From assembly GCF_026151205.1 (NCBI RefSeq), contig NC_087075.1, positions 310,001 through 374,000 of the forward strand: a DNA stretch of 64,000 nucleotides, given 5' to 3'. The notes beneath the pieces are model-generated. The model was not told where the DNA came from. It saw nothing but the letters and a program-made list of their open reading frames with translations, and did no database searches. Both the position numbers and the translations under genes were made by a program. This document shows, one piece after another, positions 1 through 9,445 of this stretch. Each line of letters opens with the position of its first letter. Within the stretch, counting starts at the first letter, position 1. This stretch comes from Bolinopsis microptera (Eukaryota; Ctenophora; Tentaculata; Lobata; Bolinopsidae).

Positions 1-370
1 AGTGTTACAGTTGTAACACTAGTAGTAGTAGTGTTACAGTAGTAACACTAGTAGTAGTAGTGTAACAGTAGTAACACTAGTAGTAGTAGTGTTAGTACAG
101 TAGTAACACTAGTAGTAGTGGTGTAACAGTAGTAACACTAGTAGTAGTAGTGTTACAGTAGTAACACTAGTAGTAGTAGTGTAACAGTAGTAACACTAGT
201 AGTAGTAGTGTTACAGTAGTAACACTAGTAGTAGTATTGTTACAGTAGTAACACTAGTAGTAGTAGTGTTACAGTAGTAACACTAGTAGTAGTAGTGTTA
301 CAGTAGTAACACTAGTAGTAGTAGTAGTGTTACTGTATTAACACTAGTAGTACTGTAGTGTTAGTAGTAG
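1..370. repeat. Hairpin-forming minisatellite
   Basis: About a dozen copies of a unit of roughly 27-30 bases made of TAGTAG runs plus AGTGTTAC, AGTA, GTAACACT. The two 8-base arms are exact reverse complements around a 4-base loop, so each unit can fold into a small hairpin on either strand. Copies differ by single bases and by length of the TAG run. It lies downstream of the second FAM241 exon, probably inside that gene's next intron. Confidence 0.9.
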
Positions 371-563
371 TACAAACAATAGGATACTACAGCGCAGCCG
401 CAAAAAGCTAATTTCGAGGTTGGAAACTACAATAGAATTACATTAAAAGATCGAAATTTTGAAGCCAGCTTTTCGCGTCTGAGCAGATAGCAAGCTACAT
501 TATTATTATATAGAGTTTTTCAACCTTCTAGCAAGAACTAAAATTTGCGTTTCTTTAACATAC

Positions 564-975
564 CTTATCTTTGGTACTCCAGCAAGTTCCAAGCGTTGAT
601 TAAACTGGAACAAGGGTTCTGGTAGTCCTAGATTGTTCTGTGGTCGAGCCTAAAATACGGGCATTATTTTGCTTCTCTGTGACGTGATAAGCCCAGTTTT
701 ATTTTGAAAATATAGCGCACAATAGATCATACTTATCGCAAGTTAAATTCTAATTAATTAGGTTAAAAGCTAGAGGTTCTAATTAATTAGGTTAAAAGCT
801 AGAGGTTAAAATATAAACTCACATCACCCTGAACTTCTGATCCAAGGGAAGCTGTTCTGTTCATTGGTGGAGCAGGGGCAGGGTTATTATTGCGGTGTAC
901 AGATCCGCGTGATCTGTAACGCACTGCACGCGGGTCGTCGTCTGAAACTACCTCTCCATTGATTATAACCGCCAT
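564..975 (-). CDS. FAM241-family (DUF4605) small membrane protein, first two exons, partial
   Basis: Two minus-strand exons are visible: 823-975 (ATG at 975-973, 51 codons, donor GTGAGT) and 564-649 (acceptor TTTTAG, donor GTATGT). Both join in phase 0 after codon 51. The N-terminus has INGEVVSDDDPRAVRYRSRG, like the ANGEIVQDDDPR start of vertebrate FAM241B, and exon 2 has FQFNQRLELAGVP, like the family's FNDLNRQLVNMGFP. In the known family a single C-terminal transmembrane segment follows; that exon is not visible and would lie below position 1 or inside the repeat at 1-370. The family is a poorly characterised set of small membrane proteins. The assignment rests on these two motifs and the right spacing between them. 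Function cannot be stated beyond membership. Confidence 0.72.
748..805. repeat. Tandem duplication in FAM241 intron
   Basis: Two exact adjacent copies of a 29-base unit containing TAATTAATTAGGTTAAAAGC lie inside the intron between the two FAM241 exons, 18 bases from the first exon's donor. Confidence 0.9.
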
Positions 976-1525
976 TGCTTTTAGTTGAGATTGGTATGAA
1001 GATAATGTGTAGCCGCTTTTACATAGCTGGGCAGGTTGTTATAGAGTCAGATAAAACACTACTATGCACATTGGACATGATGACGTAGAGATTATTAATT
1101 AAATCAAGATTTATATTCTAGTTACAGATAAATCATTTAGTCTGTAAATAAATAAAAAATAAATAAAATCAATACAGCACAATTATAGTGAATATCAATC
1201 ACTTATCCAGATATTATGGTAAAGAAGAATTTGAATTCGAGCTGGAAAACAGTAGTTATTTTTTAACACAAACAATACAGTTACAAACATCAATTTATCA
1301 CTGTTACAAAATATTAAAATAAGAATAATACAAATTATCATAAATCAGATGGTCAGCACTAAGATTTCAAGATATTTAGCAATTGTGAGGGGGGCGCCAC
1401 TAGCTGCTGAGCATCAGTGGTAACGAAAAATAAAAACACTCAATCACTATGATTATCAAACATATAATCGTGATGTTTGTATTTCTGCTAATAATTGCTA
1501 ATAAGCAATTATTCGAAACTCTGTC
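976..1525. other. Intergenic, no gene seen
   Basis: AT-rich sequence between two genes on the same strand, upstream of FAM241 and downstream of COMMD10. A short GGGGGGCGCCAC segment near 1390 resembles the GC-rich ends of the repeat at 6264-6587 but has no second end. Confidence 0.6.
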
Positions 1526-2083
1526 TTATGCCAAGTTATCTATTGCTAATTGTATCCTCTCCAGCTCAGAATAAAACTCCGTCAAACTCTCAAAATCAAA
1601 CAAGACATTCTTTGTTTTGCCATCGACCTCAACCTGCAGTACAGCTTCAGTGTTTCTCAACTTTGCACAATCATCTCTTGAAATAGAAACCGAACTGTCC
1701 CACGCCAACTTGCACACTTTTGTGTTAATAGAGGAGGATGACTTCAGGCGTGCAACTATATCCAAAGCATGCGCACCCCAGCTCTCTGAGAAAGTGTTTG
1801 CATGTGCTTCACCAATATACAGAGCAAGGAAGGACTTGACTGCACTGGGTTTAGTGGTAGCGTAGGAAACCTTGCTGAAGAGGTAGTATATGGTATCCAC
1901 AGCTCTCTTGCAAAGTTCCTCGTCTCCCAGACTAGTAGAGAGACGGGATATTTCTTCTGGTGTGATTCCTTCAGCAGGGTAGCTAGAACCTACCTTAGTG
2001 CAAAGTTTTAGGAACACTTCTTCTGGTATAGTTTCTTTTATATATGAGAATGTTTCTTTTATTGAAGACGTTATTTCGATCAT
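1526..2083 (-). CDS. COMMD10: COMM domain-containing protein, COMMD10-like
   Basis: A single uninterrupted 185-codon frame. COMMD proteins assemble into the CCC (Commander) complex that works with WASH and retriever in endosomal recycling and also influences NF-kB signalling. The N-terminal two thirds (about 1-115) is helical, as in the family's HN domain. The last ~70 residues form the COMM domain, with a conserved Trp (KLAWDSSVS), VLQVEVDGKTKNVLFDF and the closing leucine-rich stretch FYSELERIQLAIDNL, which is closest to the FYNKLETIQAQLDSL end of human COMMD10. Length is near the family's ~200 residues. The start ATG at 2083 is the only one that preserves the domain. No intron is seen, unlike the neighbouring genes, so a retrocopy cannot be excluded, although the frame is intact. 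Confidence 0.82.
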   Translation of the reverse strand: MIEITSSIKETFSYIKETIPEEVFLKLCTKVGSSYPAEGITPEEISRLSTSLGDEELCKRAVDTIYYLFSKVSYATTKPSAVKSFLALYIGEAHANTFSESWGAHALDIVARLKSSSSINTKVCKLAWDSSVSISRDDCAKLRNTEAVLQVEVDGKTKNVLFDFESLTEFYSELERIQLAIDNLA

Positions 2084-2127
2084 GATGTTATCCTTACTAA
2101 AAACCTAAGGGGTGTGTTCGTCATTAT

Positions 2128-2285
2128 GGGTCGTTCACATATTACATAATCACTTTTTGAACAAATTTTACCTCCCCCCTTCGTAATCAGTTTTATACAC
2201 AGCTATTGTGACAAAATTACACTGGCGTAATAATTTGGAAACCCCCCCCCCCCCCTCAACTGATTACGTAATATGTGAACGACCC
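2128..2285. mobile_element. Short TIR element (MITE)
   Basis: GGGTCGTTCACATATTAC at the left is matched by its reverse complement GTAATATGTGAACGACCC at the right; arms extend to about 25 bases with one mismatch. The 158-bp body has a C-run but no coding potential. A second copy begins at 63928 and runs off the window end. No clear target duplication. Confidence 0.75.
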
Positions 2286-3684
2286 CTTAATCAGTATAGT
2301 GAGTACAGAAAGATATTTCTTCAAATTCTTACAAATTTTTCAGAAGTTTTCAGAATTGCCCGGTAACTTTTCGGGTCAGTTTCAGTTGTGGCTGAACTCG
2401 CTGCAAAGGATCGTTTCTCATTCAACTAGATTTCAACAAGCAGTTTTATCAGAAGCTCAATGCAGCAGAAGTTGAATGTTACTCATACTTCGCATACTAC
2501 AATCAGAGCCAAAGTTAACGAGTTTTGGAATGAAGAGAAAAAAGAGAATGTGGTGGAAGGAAGGTGGGGAGCGGTTTGCACTGAAACACTGACTAATGGA
2601 CAGGAGGAAACAAACGATATCTCACTGTTATGTACATTTTTCTGGCACTGACTTCATCAACCATGAAACACAACACATCCCAACTTTGTGGAGGGATTCC
2701 CTTGGAATCTTCCTCCCTAAGCCGGTTAAACCGACTACAACAAAGCTAAGTCATTTCGAACGATCACTCTTTCGCCTGTGATGTTAAAGTTACAGGAGAA
2801 GGTGATCTTATGGCATATGCAACATGACCTCAACATAGCTAATGACATAAACAAACGACAATTCGGCTTTAAGAAGGGCTGCTCCACAGAAGCGGCACTT
2901 CATAAAGTTACCCACACCATTGAGCGCAGAATAGCCAAGAAGGGATATGTTCTGGGCGTCTTTCTTGATATAGAGGGCGCCTTCGACAATGTCTCGTTCA
3001 AGGCTATCTCTGAAGCAGTCAATGAGTCAAGGCTACGAAAGTAGACTTGGCTACAGCACAGTGGATCATCAATATGGTAACCAATCGATTCATCACACTA
3101 AATCATAAGGATAAGTCGAGAAGGGTACGGATCAGGAGGGGTTGCCCCCAAGGAGGCATTCTCTCTCCTTTCCTCTGGAACCTGGTAGTCGATGATCTCC
3201 TTACCTTAACTGCAAAAGACATACCGGGTTACCTGCAAGCCTTTGTGGATGATCTGTTGTCTCTAGCGGAAGGGGATGATTTAGACATCATCTGGGACCG
3301 AACATGCAAAACTATTAAAACGATAGAGAACTGGTGCAGAACCAAGGAGCTATCTATTAGCGCCCTCAAAACGCAGATAGTCATGTTTACCTGGAATAGT
3401 AAGTGGACTCTAAGACCTATAACAGTTGGCAACAACATTATAGGTCTGTCTAAGTCTGCTAAATTTCTAGGAGTGACCTTGGACAGCAAACTTAACTTCA
3501 ACGAACATATCACCAACACCACAAAAAAAGCCACGGCATCCCTCATGCAATGTCGAAGAGCTGTCGGCCCCACATGGGGTATGAGCCCTAAAACATGCAA
3601 ATGGATGTTCACTGCTGTCATCCGCCCAATCCTATTCTATTGCTGTAGTATATGGATCAGGGCTACTCAAACGGACCCACATCC

Positions 3685-4278
3685 AGAAACACGCCATCTT
3701 GCCAGGCAGCCTGGGAGGAAATTTTTTTTTTTGGGAGGAAAAACGGGAGAAAAAGAGGAAATTTTTGAGAAGTTACTCCTAAATTTCGAAATAATTTTTT
3801 GGAATAAAGACAAATTAATTGAGGAAATTTTTGAAGAAAATGTTTCGATTGTATAAAAATCAAAGAGGAACATCCCGTCAGTTTTGGAACACAGTGAAAT
3901 ATTCTGATTGGAGAATGCAGATTGCTGTTGTGAAGTAACCAAATTTACGTGAGTACTTGATTCTTTTCAATCCCAGTTTATTGCTGTCCTACAAATTTCT
4001 TTAATGCCAATTGCCGTCTAAAACACCCTATTTCGCAAAAAATTTCCGGGGGCTGCGCCCCCTAGCCCGCGTCAAGGGGCTCCGCCCCTGGACCCCTGCC
4101 ACAGCTTGCTCGCTTCGCAGCTGGATTGGACATGTCGACTCGCTTCGCTCGCCGACAGCCCCCCCCCCCCCCCAAACTTGCAAGCGAAGCGAGCGGGCCA
4201 CAGAATTTAGAAAAAAACGCATCTGGGAGGAAATATAAAACTTTCTGGATGTATATGTGGGCAAACGGACTAGAACGC
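3685..4278. mobile_element. Insertion inside the LINE, GC-rich palindromic type
   Basis: The LINE reading breaks after an Ile-Arg-Ala-Thr-Gln-Thr-Asp stretch and resumes at AAACGTGTACAGGC near 4278. The intervening ~0.6 kb has oligo-T, GGAGGAAATTTTT repeats, and a central GC-rich part made of short imperfect palindromes (GGGGGCTGCGCCCCC, GGGGCTCCGCCCC) and a 15-base C run. No coding capacity recognised. Insertion type unknown. Confidence 0.6.
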
Positions 4279-4402
4279 GAAGAAACTCAAACGTGTACAG
4301 GCACTGGCACTCAGAATGATGTCTGGTGCCATGCCAAGCACACCCTTTATCGCACTGAATCACCTCACTGACACTCCCGACATCATACTGTTCCTGCAAG
4401 GC

Positions 4403-4521
4403 GAAGCTATTTATATTCTATTATATATGGGTATATATATCTATATTTACTATTATATTCTTATAATTATATCATATGAATTGATTGCACTGCTAATAAA
4501 TAAAATACTTTGTTTTACTTT
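4403..4521. mobile_element. Small AT-rich insertion inside the LINE
   Basis: About 120 bases of TATATA-rich sequence separate LQGEA (LINE frame) from AAKGAARLQAYG. Removal would restore a continuous LINE protein segment. It begins and ends near GC dinucleotides but shows no clear inverted repeats. Confidence 0.5.
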
Positions 4522-5655
4522 AGCAGCAAAGGGCGCAGCCAGGCTACAAGCATACGGCAGCCTCACTCTTGAAACTATCGCCTTCAGGAAGGGAACTATC
4601 AAAAATCATACAACTATCAACAAACAATTCATGGCAGATCTCATTAGATCCCACCTAGAGCAACGAGAGACCTAACAATACCTACCATGATGCTGGGACG
4701 GCACTTCACCGTCACAACTCCTGGTGCTGATAACACGGAATATAGAAACTCACTTCAAAACACCATCGGCAATATTACCAGTGAAACGATCACCTGACGG
4801 GTCACTCACTGACTCTGGAAGCGGGGCTGGCTACATCATCACAACTGACAATAATAACACGATCCTTGAAGAAAGATCATTCAAGCTCCCTGATTATTGC
4901 ACTGTTTACCAAACAGAGCTCACCGGCATCATTGAAGCTTGCAAATATCTATCTACATATACCAACACACATATCATCATATGGTCTGACAGTCTATCAT
5001 CTATTCAAGCTCTCTCTGCACTTTCAACGCGGAGTAGAACTACAAGAGATTGTTGCGACTCTCTTAATTCACTCGGATCCAACAACACGCTAGAGATACG
5101 ATGGATTGCAGCACACATCGGATTGTGGGGGAACGAAAAAGCAGATGAGCTGGCCAAGCTTGGTACAGTCAGTGAATCCACTTTGAAGTGTCCAATTCCA
5201 CAATCCTACATCAAGCGTCAAATCGACAACAAAGTCAACAGACTAAATCAGGAAACTTGGTTAACTGACGGTCCCAGACACACCAAACTGACACTCGGCC
5301 ACAAGCATGCCAAAATCATCAAAAACCTCAACACTACACTCAGCAACAACAGACAAGATTACAGAACTGCAGTTCACCTCATCACGGGTCACTGCGGCCT
5401 AAATAAACACCTTCACACCATTTGCAAATCAAACACCAGTGCTTGTCCTATGTGCGGCGACGGGAGGAAACTGTCTCACACTTCCCCGGACAGTGTCCGG
5501 CTATTGCCCAAATTAGAGTTCAATATTTCCAGGACTACTACCTCTCTGTCAATGACATATTCGACAACCAACACATCACCACAATTGTCAATTTTGCAAA
5601 CCACACCAAACGCTTAATTGTGCCGGAAGAGCTGGATCAGACCGGGGTGACTTAA

Positions 5656-6263
5656 AGTATTATCTTATTATATATGCTATTTCGTCTCGTTTTACTTTTC
5701 CAAACCCAGCTGGCACTTAAGCGTATCATTTTGACTCATATCACTTATTACACCATCCTCCACCGTTCACTCTGATTTCACCGGCAACCTTCCCCAGGGT
5801 TGCCACACCCCAGAGGTAGGCAGAGCATCTCAATGCTATCCTCTCGTGGGCTATCTTGGCCCAGCCTCTCTTAATAAAAAAATAACCTAGGGATGATCAG
5901 AATCTAGAGCTCACAGAAGGCAGACACCTTGGTTTTATTAGTCGTGCAACGAATGTTGGAGTAAAACCTAACATGTGATGACATCGTGGCCATTAAAACA
6001 GATGGTGCTAGCATAATGCTCAAGTTGTGGAGCACGCTTGCAATTTCTCTCAGGTATTTCCGAAATTTCGATGTATATACTTCAATTTGGTGGTTAGTGC
6101 AGTGGTAAACTATTGTAAGTTTTAGTCTTAGATTAATAAAAGACAATTTTTTTGAGAAAAGACAATTTTATTATTTATCACCAATTCAATACATAATCAA
6201 TAAATATATATCCGAAATAAATTTGATTTAAAATTAAATGATACAAGTATGCTAGCAGCTAGC
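5656..6263. other. LINE 3' region and unassigned sequence
   Basis: 5656-5885 is likely the 3' untranslated part of the upstream LINE, ending in an A-rich tail. 5890-6255 holds no supported gene. The last 8 bases, CAGCTAGC at 6256-6263, are the left target duplication of the next element. Confidence 0.5.
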
Positions 6264-6587
6264 CAGTGGCGTAACTTAGGGCCCCGCAGACCCCGCTGTG
6301 CGGGGGGGCGCCGTATAAGGGGGGCGCAATTTTCCTGAATTTTAGGCCCTTTCACTGAAAAAACGCCTTGTTTGTGTATTTCCCTGTCCAATTTAGCATT
6401 CGGCCGACGCGAAAAAAATATTTGGGGTACCCTTTTTTGCTTCAGGGGGCGCAAAAAGCTGTAGGGGGGCGAGAAAAAAGTACCCGACCTTTTTTTTTTT
6501 TTTTTTTTTTTTTTAGGGACAAAAAATTTTAGGGGGGCGCTTTTCGTCACTGAGCGGGGGGCGCCAACAAGCAAAGTTTCGCCACTG
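6264..6587. mobile_element. Non-autonomous hAT-type element
   Basis: A 324-bp element starting CAGTGGCGTAACTT and ending AAGTTTCGCCACTG, with imperfect terminal inverted repeats. It is flanked by a perfect 8-bp direct duplication, CAGCTAGC, at 6256-6263 and 6588-6595. An 8-bp duplication and CAGTGGCG ends are the hallmark of the hAT superfamily. The interior has GGGGGGCGC blocks and a 22-base T run and no coding capacity. Confidence 0.9.
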
Positions 6588-6869
6588 CAGCTAGCGCGCT
6601 TGTATTTGATAAATAGTCACGCTGTTAAAATAGGTTTTACCACACCCATTTTTTGAGCATGGTGCTTGTAATATTAAGGGAACATCTAATATTTACTGAA
6701 TAACATTTTCAGATATTGTAACTGACCCATACTCTCTGCTACTATTCATCCTGTAGTAGCTAAGGTTAGAAAATCTCCGGTCAAGAACAACATTATGCAA
6801 AAAGTTGTTAAACTAAAGCATGGAAAGGAACTATCGCTCGGGAGATTGGTCTATTCACGACTAATAAGC

Positions 6870-7065
6870 AAGAAACTGACAATATCAAAGAAATATGTCA
6901 TGCATCGTTTGTCGTACTCCCTACTTCTGTGGAATCAGAAAGAGTTTTTAGCGCAAGCAGACTATTTTTGAATAAACTTAGTTGTAACTTGAATGACTTG
7001 TTCCTAGATTTGCTAATTTTCTTGAAATCTTACTTTGCTAGAAACAATGAAACAAGAAATTCAAT
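6870..7065 (+). pseudogene. hAT transposase C-terminal dimerisation domain remnant
   Basis: The frame through 6905-7040 reads SVESERVFSASRLFLNKL followed by LNDLFLDLLIFLKSYF. This is the conserved hAT dimerisation (hATC) motif, normally P-T-S-(S)-x-E-R-x-F-S-x-A-G, followed by a leucine-rich helix. Only this short piece is left; upstream sequence carries stops. The sequence after it (7140-7290) recurs in diverged form at 8885-9050, so two copies of the same 3' end lie in the window. Confidence 0.7.
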
Positions 7066-7439
7066 GAAACAAGAAATTCAATTTCAGTACATTTTACAGA
7101 ATCAACAAATATATAACAATGAAAATATAATGCTCATTTAATGTATGACTTTCTGTCCTTGACTGCTAATTGGGTCGAAAACGGACAGGCAACTAACAGA
7201 GCAAAGGAATGTGCGGGACTAAAAGCTTTTGCACACACCGAAACGTTAGTCAAGATAAGTTTTTGGAGATAAGGTTCTTACTTTGACCAGATACAAATTG
7301 TTGGGGGAAGTGAAGTGTTGTTACTAAGGATTGCAGTCTTGTTGTAACAGAAACTCTACACTATATTATGCTTAAATTTATGACTAATAATAATGTTGTG
7401 TAAATCAAGAAAATAAAATGCCACTTAAAGGTGAGTATT

Positions 7440-7950
7440 ATCTATTGGTGGGCTGGCGAAAAATTATGGGCTTTGCATTAAGGGGGGGGGGGGTTAGAGA
7501 ACATTTTTTGATGAAAAAAAAATAGAAATATGTTTTCTTGGAATTGTTGTTTTCTTGAAATTGTTGTTTTCTTTTGGTCCCATGGAAAAATATTGTTCTT
7601 AGCCTAAATTATCGCCAGTACAAGGTCCGCACGCGCCCTCATTTTTTGACGATTTTTCCAGGTCCAAGATTATTTTTTTAGTAATATTTTATGGTCTATG
7701 GGACCAAAAGCACAAAAGCAGCTGATAGATATTACTCCCCTCTATCAGAAACATTGACGGATGTTACTCGTCTAAAATTGCTGACGTTATATTGAACGCT
7801 CCGCAATATTACGAGGATAACTGTTGACCATTGTTAATGGTCTGGCCCGGCGTAGCACTTGCCATCGAGAAGAAAGCGGCGCGCGCTACTTCGAAGAAAT
7901 TTTGACGAGTAACATCCGTCAAGGGTAACTGTCACTTTACTGGGCCGCGC
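7440..7950. repeat. Degraded interspersed repeat
   Basis: Contains segments shared with the element at 16281-16724: CATTTTTTGACGATTTTTCC with the following CAGGTCCAAGATT, and GCTGATAGATATTACTCCCC with the following CTCTATCAGAAACA. It also has a 13-base G run. Ends are not intact. No gene. Confidence 0.6.
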
Positions 7951-7986
7951 TCAGCCTGTCATTCCGCCTAATCTCTATTCCGCCTA

Positions 7987-8774
7987 ACTCGAGAGACTGT
8001 GGGATACTGAAGGGAAAGGAAGCAGTTCTAACGAGCTCTTCTCAAACACAAGGATATATTCTTGTGAACTCGGCTAGTATATATGAAACATTTGTCATGG
8101 AGTTGTAGAGGGAGTTATGTGCCTCGCCGGGCTAAAGTAGTGGATGACCTTGCTGTACGGCAAGTTAAACAAGGATCTGAAACTACTAGGTTCCGTACAG
8201 ACTCAACTCTGCACCCGTGTCAATATGTTCATTATATGCAAGCCTCTTGATTTATAATCACCGAGTCTAGTAATTGTTTAAGAGAGTTCTCTGGCAGTTA
8301 CGAAACTCGAGAGACTGTGGGATACTGAAGGGAAAGGAAGCAGTTCTAACGAGCTCTTCTCAAACACAAGGATATATTCTTGTGAACTCGGCTAGTATAT
8401 ATGAAACATTTGTCATGGAGTTGTAGAGGGAGTTATGTGCCTCGCCGGGCTAAAGTAGTGGATGACCTTGCTGTACGGCAAGTTAAACAAGGATCTGAAA
8501 CTACTAGGTTCCGTACAGACTCAACTCTGCACCCGTGTCAATATGTTCATTATATGCAAGCCTCTTGATTTATAATCACCGAGTCTAGTAATTGTTTAAG
8601 AGAGTTCTCTGGCAGTTACGAAACTCGAGAGACTGTGGGATACTGAAGGGAAAGGAAGCAGTTCTAACGAGCTCTTCTCAAACACAAGGATATATTCTTG
8701 TGAACTCGGCTAGTATATATGAAACATTTGTCATGGAGTTGTAGAGGGAGTTATGTGCCTCGCCGGGCTAAAGT
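7987..8774. repeat. 318-bp satellite, left block
   Basis: Two complete and one partial copy of a 318-bp monomer starting ACTCGAGAGACTGTGGG (7987, 8305, 8623). Copies appear identical. The block stops in mid-monomer at CTAAAGT (8774) where a 3.9-kb insertion begins; the monomer resumes at 12648. Each monomer contains CTGTACGG and CCGTACAG 32 bases apart and CACAAG/CTTGTG arms, so a structured transcript is possible, but no known small RNA was recognised. Confidence 0.9.
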
Positions 8775-8884
8775 CAATGAAACTAATAAATCAATGAAAC
8801 TAATAAATCAATGTTTTAGCTCATTTTACAAAGTCAAATATTTAAAACAATTAAAATTGTATAGTGCTCAATTTGTGAATGACT

Positions 8885-9050
8885 AGTTGATCTTTGCTAT
8901 TGGAAGTTTGTCAAGGACTGGCAGCTAGCGGGGGCAAGGAATGCACGGGCTTAGGGGCTTTTGTGCACACCAGAACACTAGCTCGGTAGATTTTTGGAAA
9001 CTAGAAGGACTGAAAACTAAAATTGTTTTTGATGGAGGCTGAGGCATGTT
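8885..9050. repeat. Diverged copy of the hAT-like 3' segment
   Basis: CTTTTGTGCACACC, the preceding GCAAGGAATGCACGGGC and the following TAGATTTTTGGAAACTAG parallel CTTTTGCACACACCG and its neighbours at 7200-7280. Also preceded, as there, by short ATGAAAC(T/A)A direct repeats. It occupies the left part of the 8775-12643 insertion. Confidence 0.6.
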
Positions 9051-9445
9051 TTTGAGAGGGACGGTATAATAGCTTGTGGTAACAACTGGCCTTTACTTTA
9101 ATAGGATGAAGTTTTAGTTTTAGGACAGGAAGAAGGCATTAAGAAGATTTGCTCTTTGTTTACAAGGCAGAATATAAGCAATGTTGGTTATAATATGTAT
9201 CAATATCTAGATCTTCGTTTATCAATTTTCACTAAATGGGTTAAAAATTTTAATAGGGAGGGAAATTCATCAACTTTATTAAGTACCTATCAAAAATAAA
9301 TCTTATATCAATGTAATATATTAAAAATCATAATCCTAAGTCTAATAATAAATCTGTTAAAAACACTTTCTCACTACACTGCGCTCACACACGTTAGTAA
9401 GACTAAGGAAAATGCACACCCAGCTAATTTTCAATTTCAAGATAA

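Larger units (their letters stand above)
2660..5655 (+). pseudogene. RNase H-bearing non-LTR retrotransposon (I/R1-like), broken
   Basis: Decayed LINE read left to right. Recognisable parts are an RT fingers/palm region (FGFKKGCSTEAALHKVTHTI, VFLDIEGAFDNVS at 2778-3044; CPQGGILSPFLWNLVVDDLL and the catalytic AFVDDL at 3047-3660), a connecting segment with SGAMPSTPFIALNHLTDTPD (4290-4400) and LAAKGAARLQAYGSL (4522-4675), then an RNase H domain (AGYIITTD, QTELTGIIEACKYL, IWSDSLSSIQAL, WGNEKADELAKLG) and a terminal CPMCGDG...H zinc-binding motif near 5450. Frames change at about 2775, 3045 and 4680. Two insertions (3685-4278 and 4403-4521) interrupt it. The endonuclease is missing, so the copy is 5'-truncated. 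The 3' region ends near 5885 in AATAAAAAAATAA. The first of the two RT aspartates in the usual (Y/F)xDD is preceded by Val (FVDD). Confidence 0.8.

Noticed and set aside
1-370. CRISPR-like array
   Set aside because: No distinct spacers; the unit is a simple minisatellite in a eukaryotic genome. The same holds for the 31-, 32-, 36- and 50-bp arrays.
2275-2475. 66-codon plus frame next to the MITE
   Set aside because: Starts inside the MITE end and has no recognisable domain.
3229-3621. 130-codon minus frame
   Set aside because: Shadow of the LINE reverse transcriptase on the other strand.
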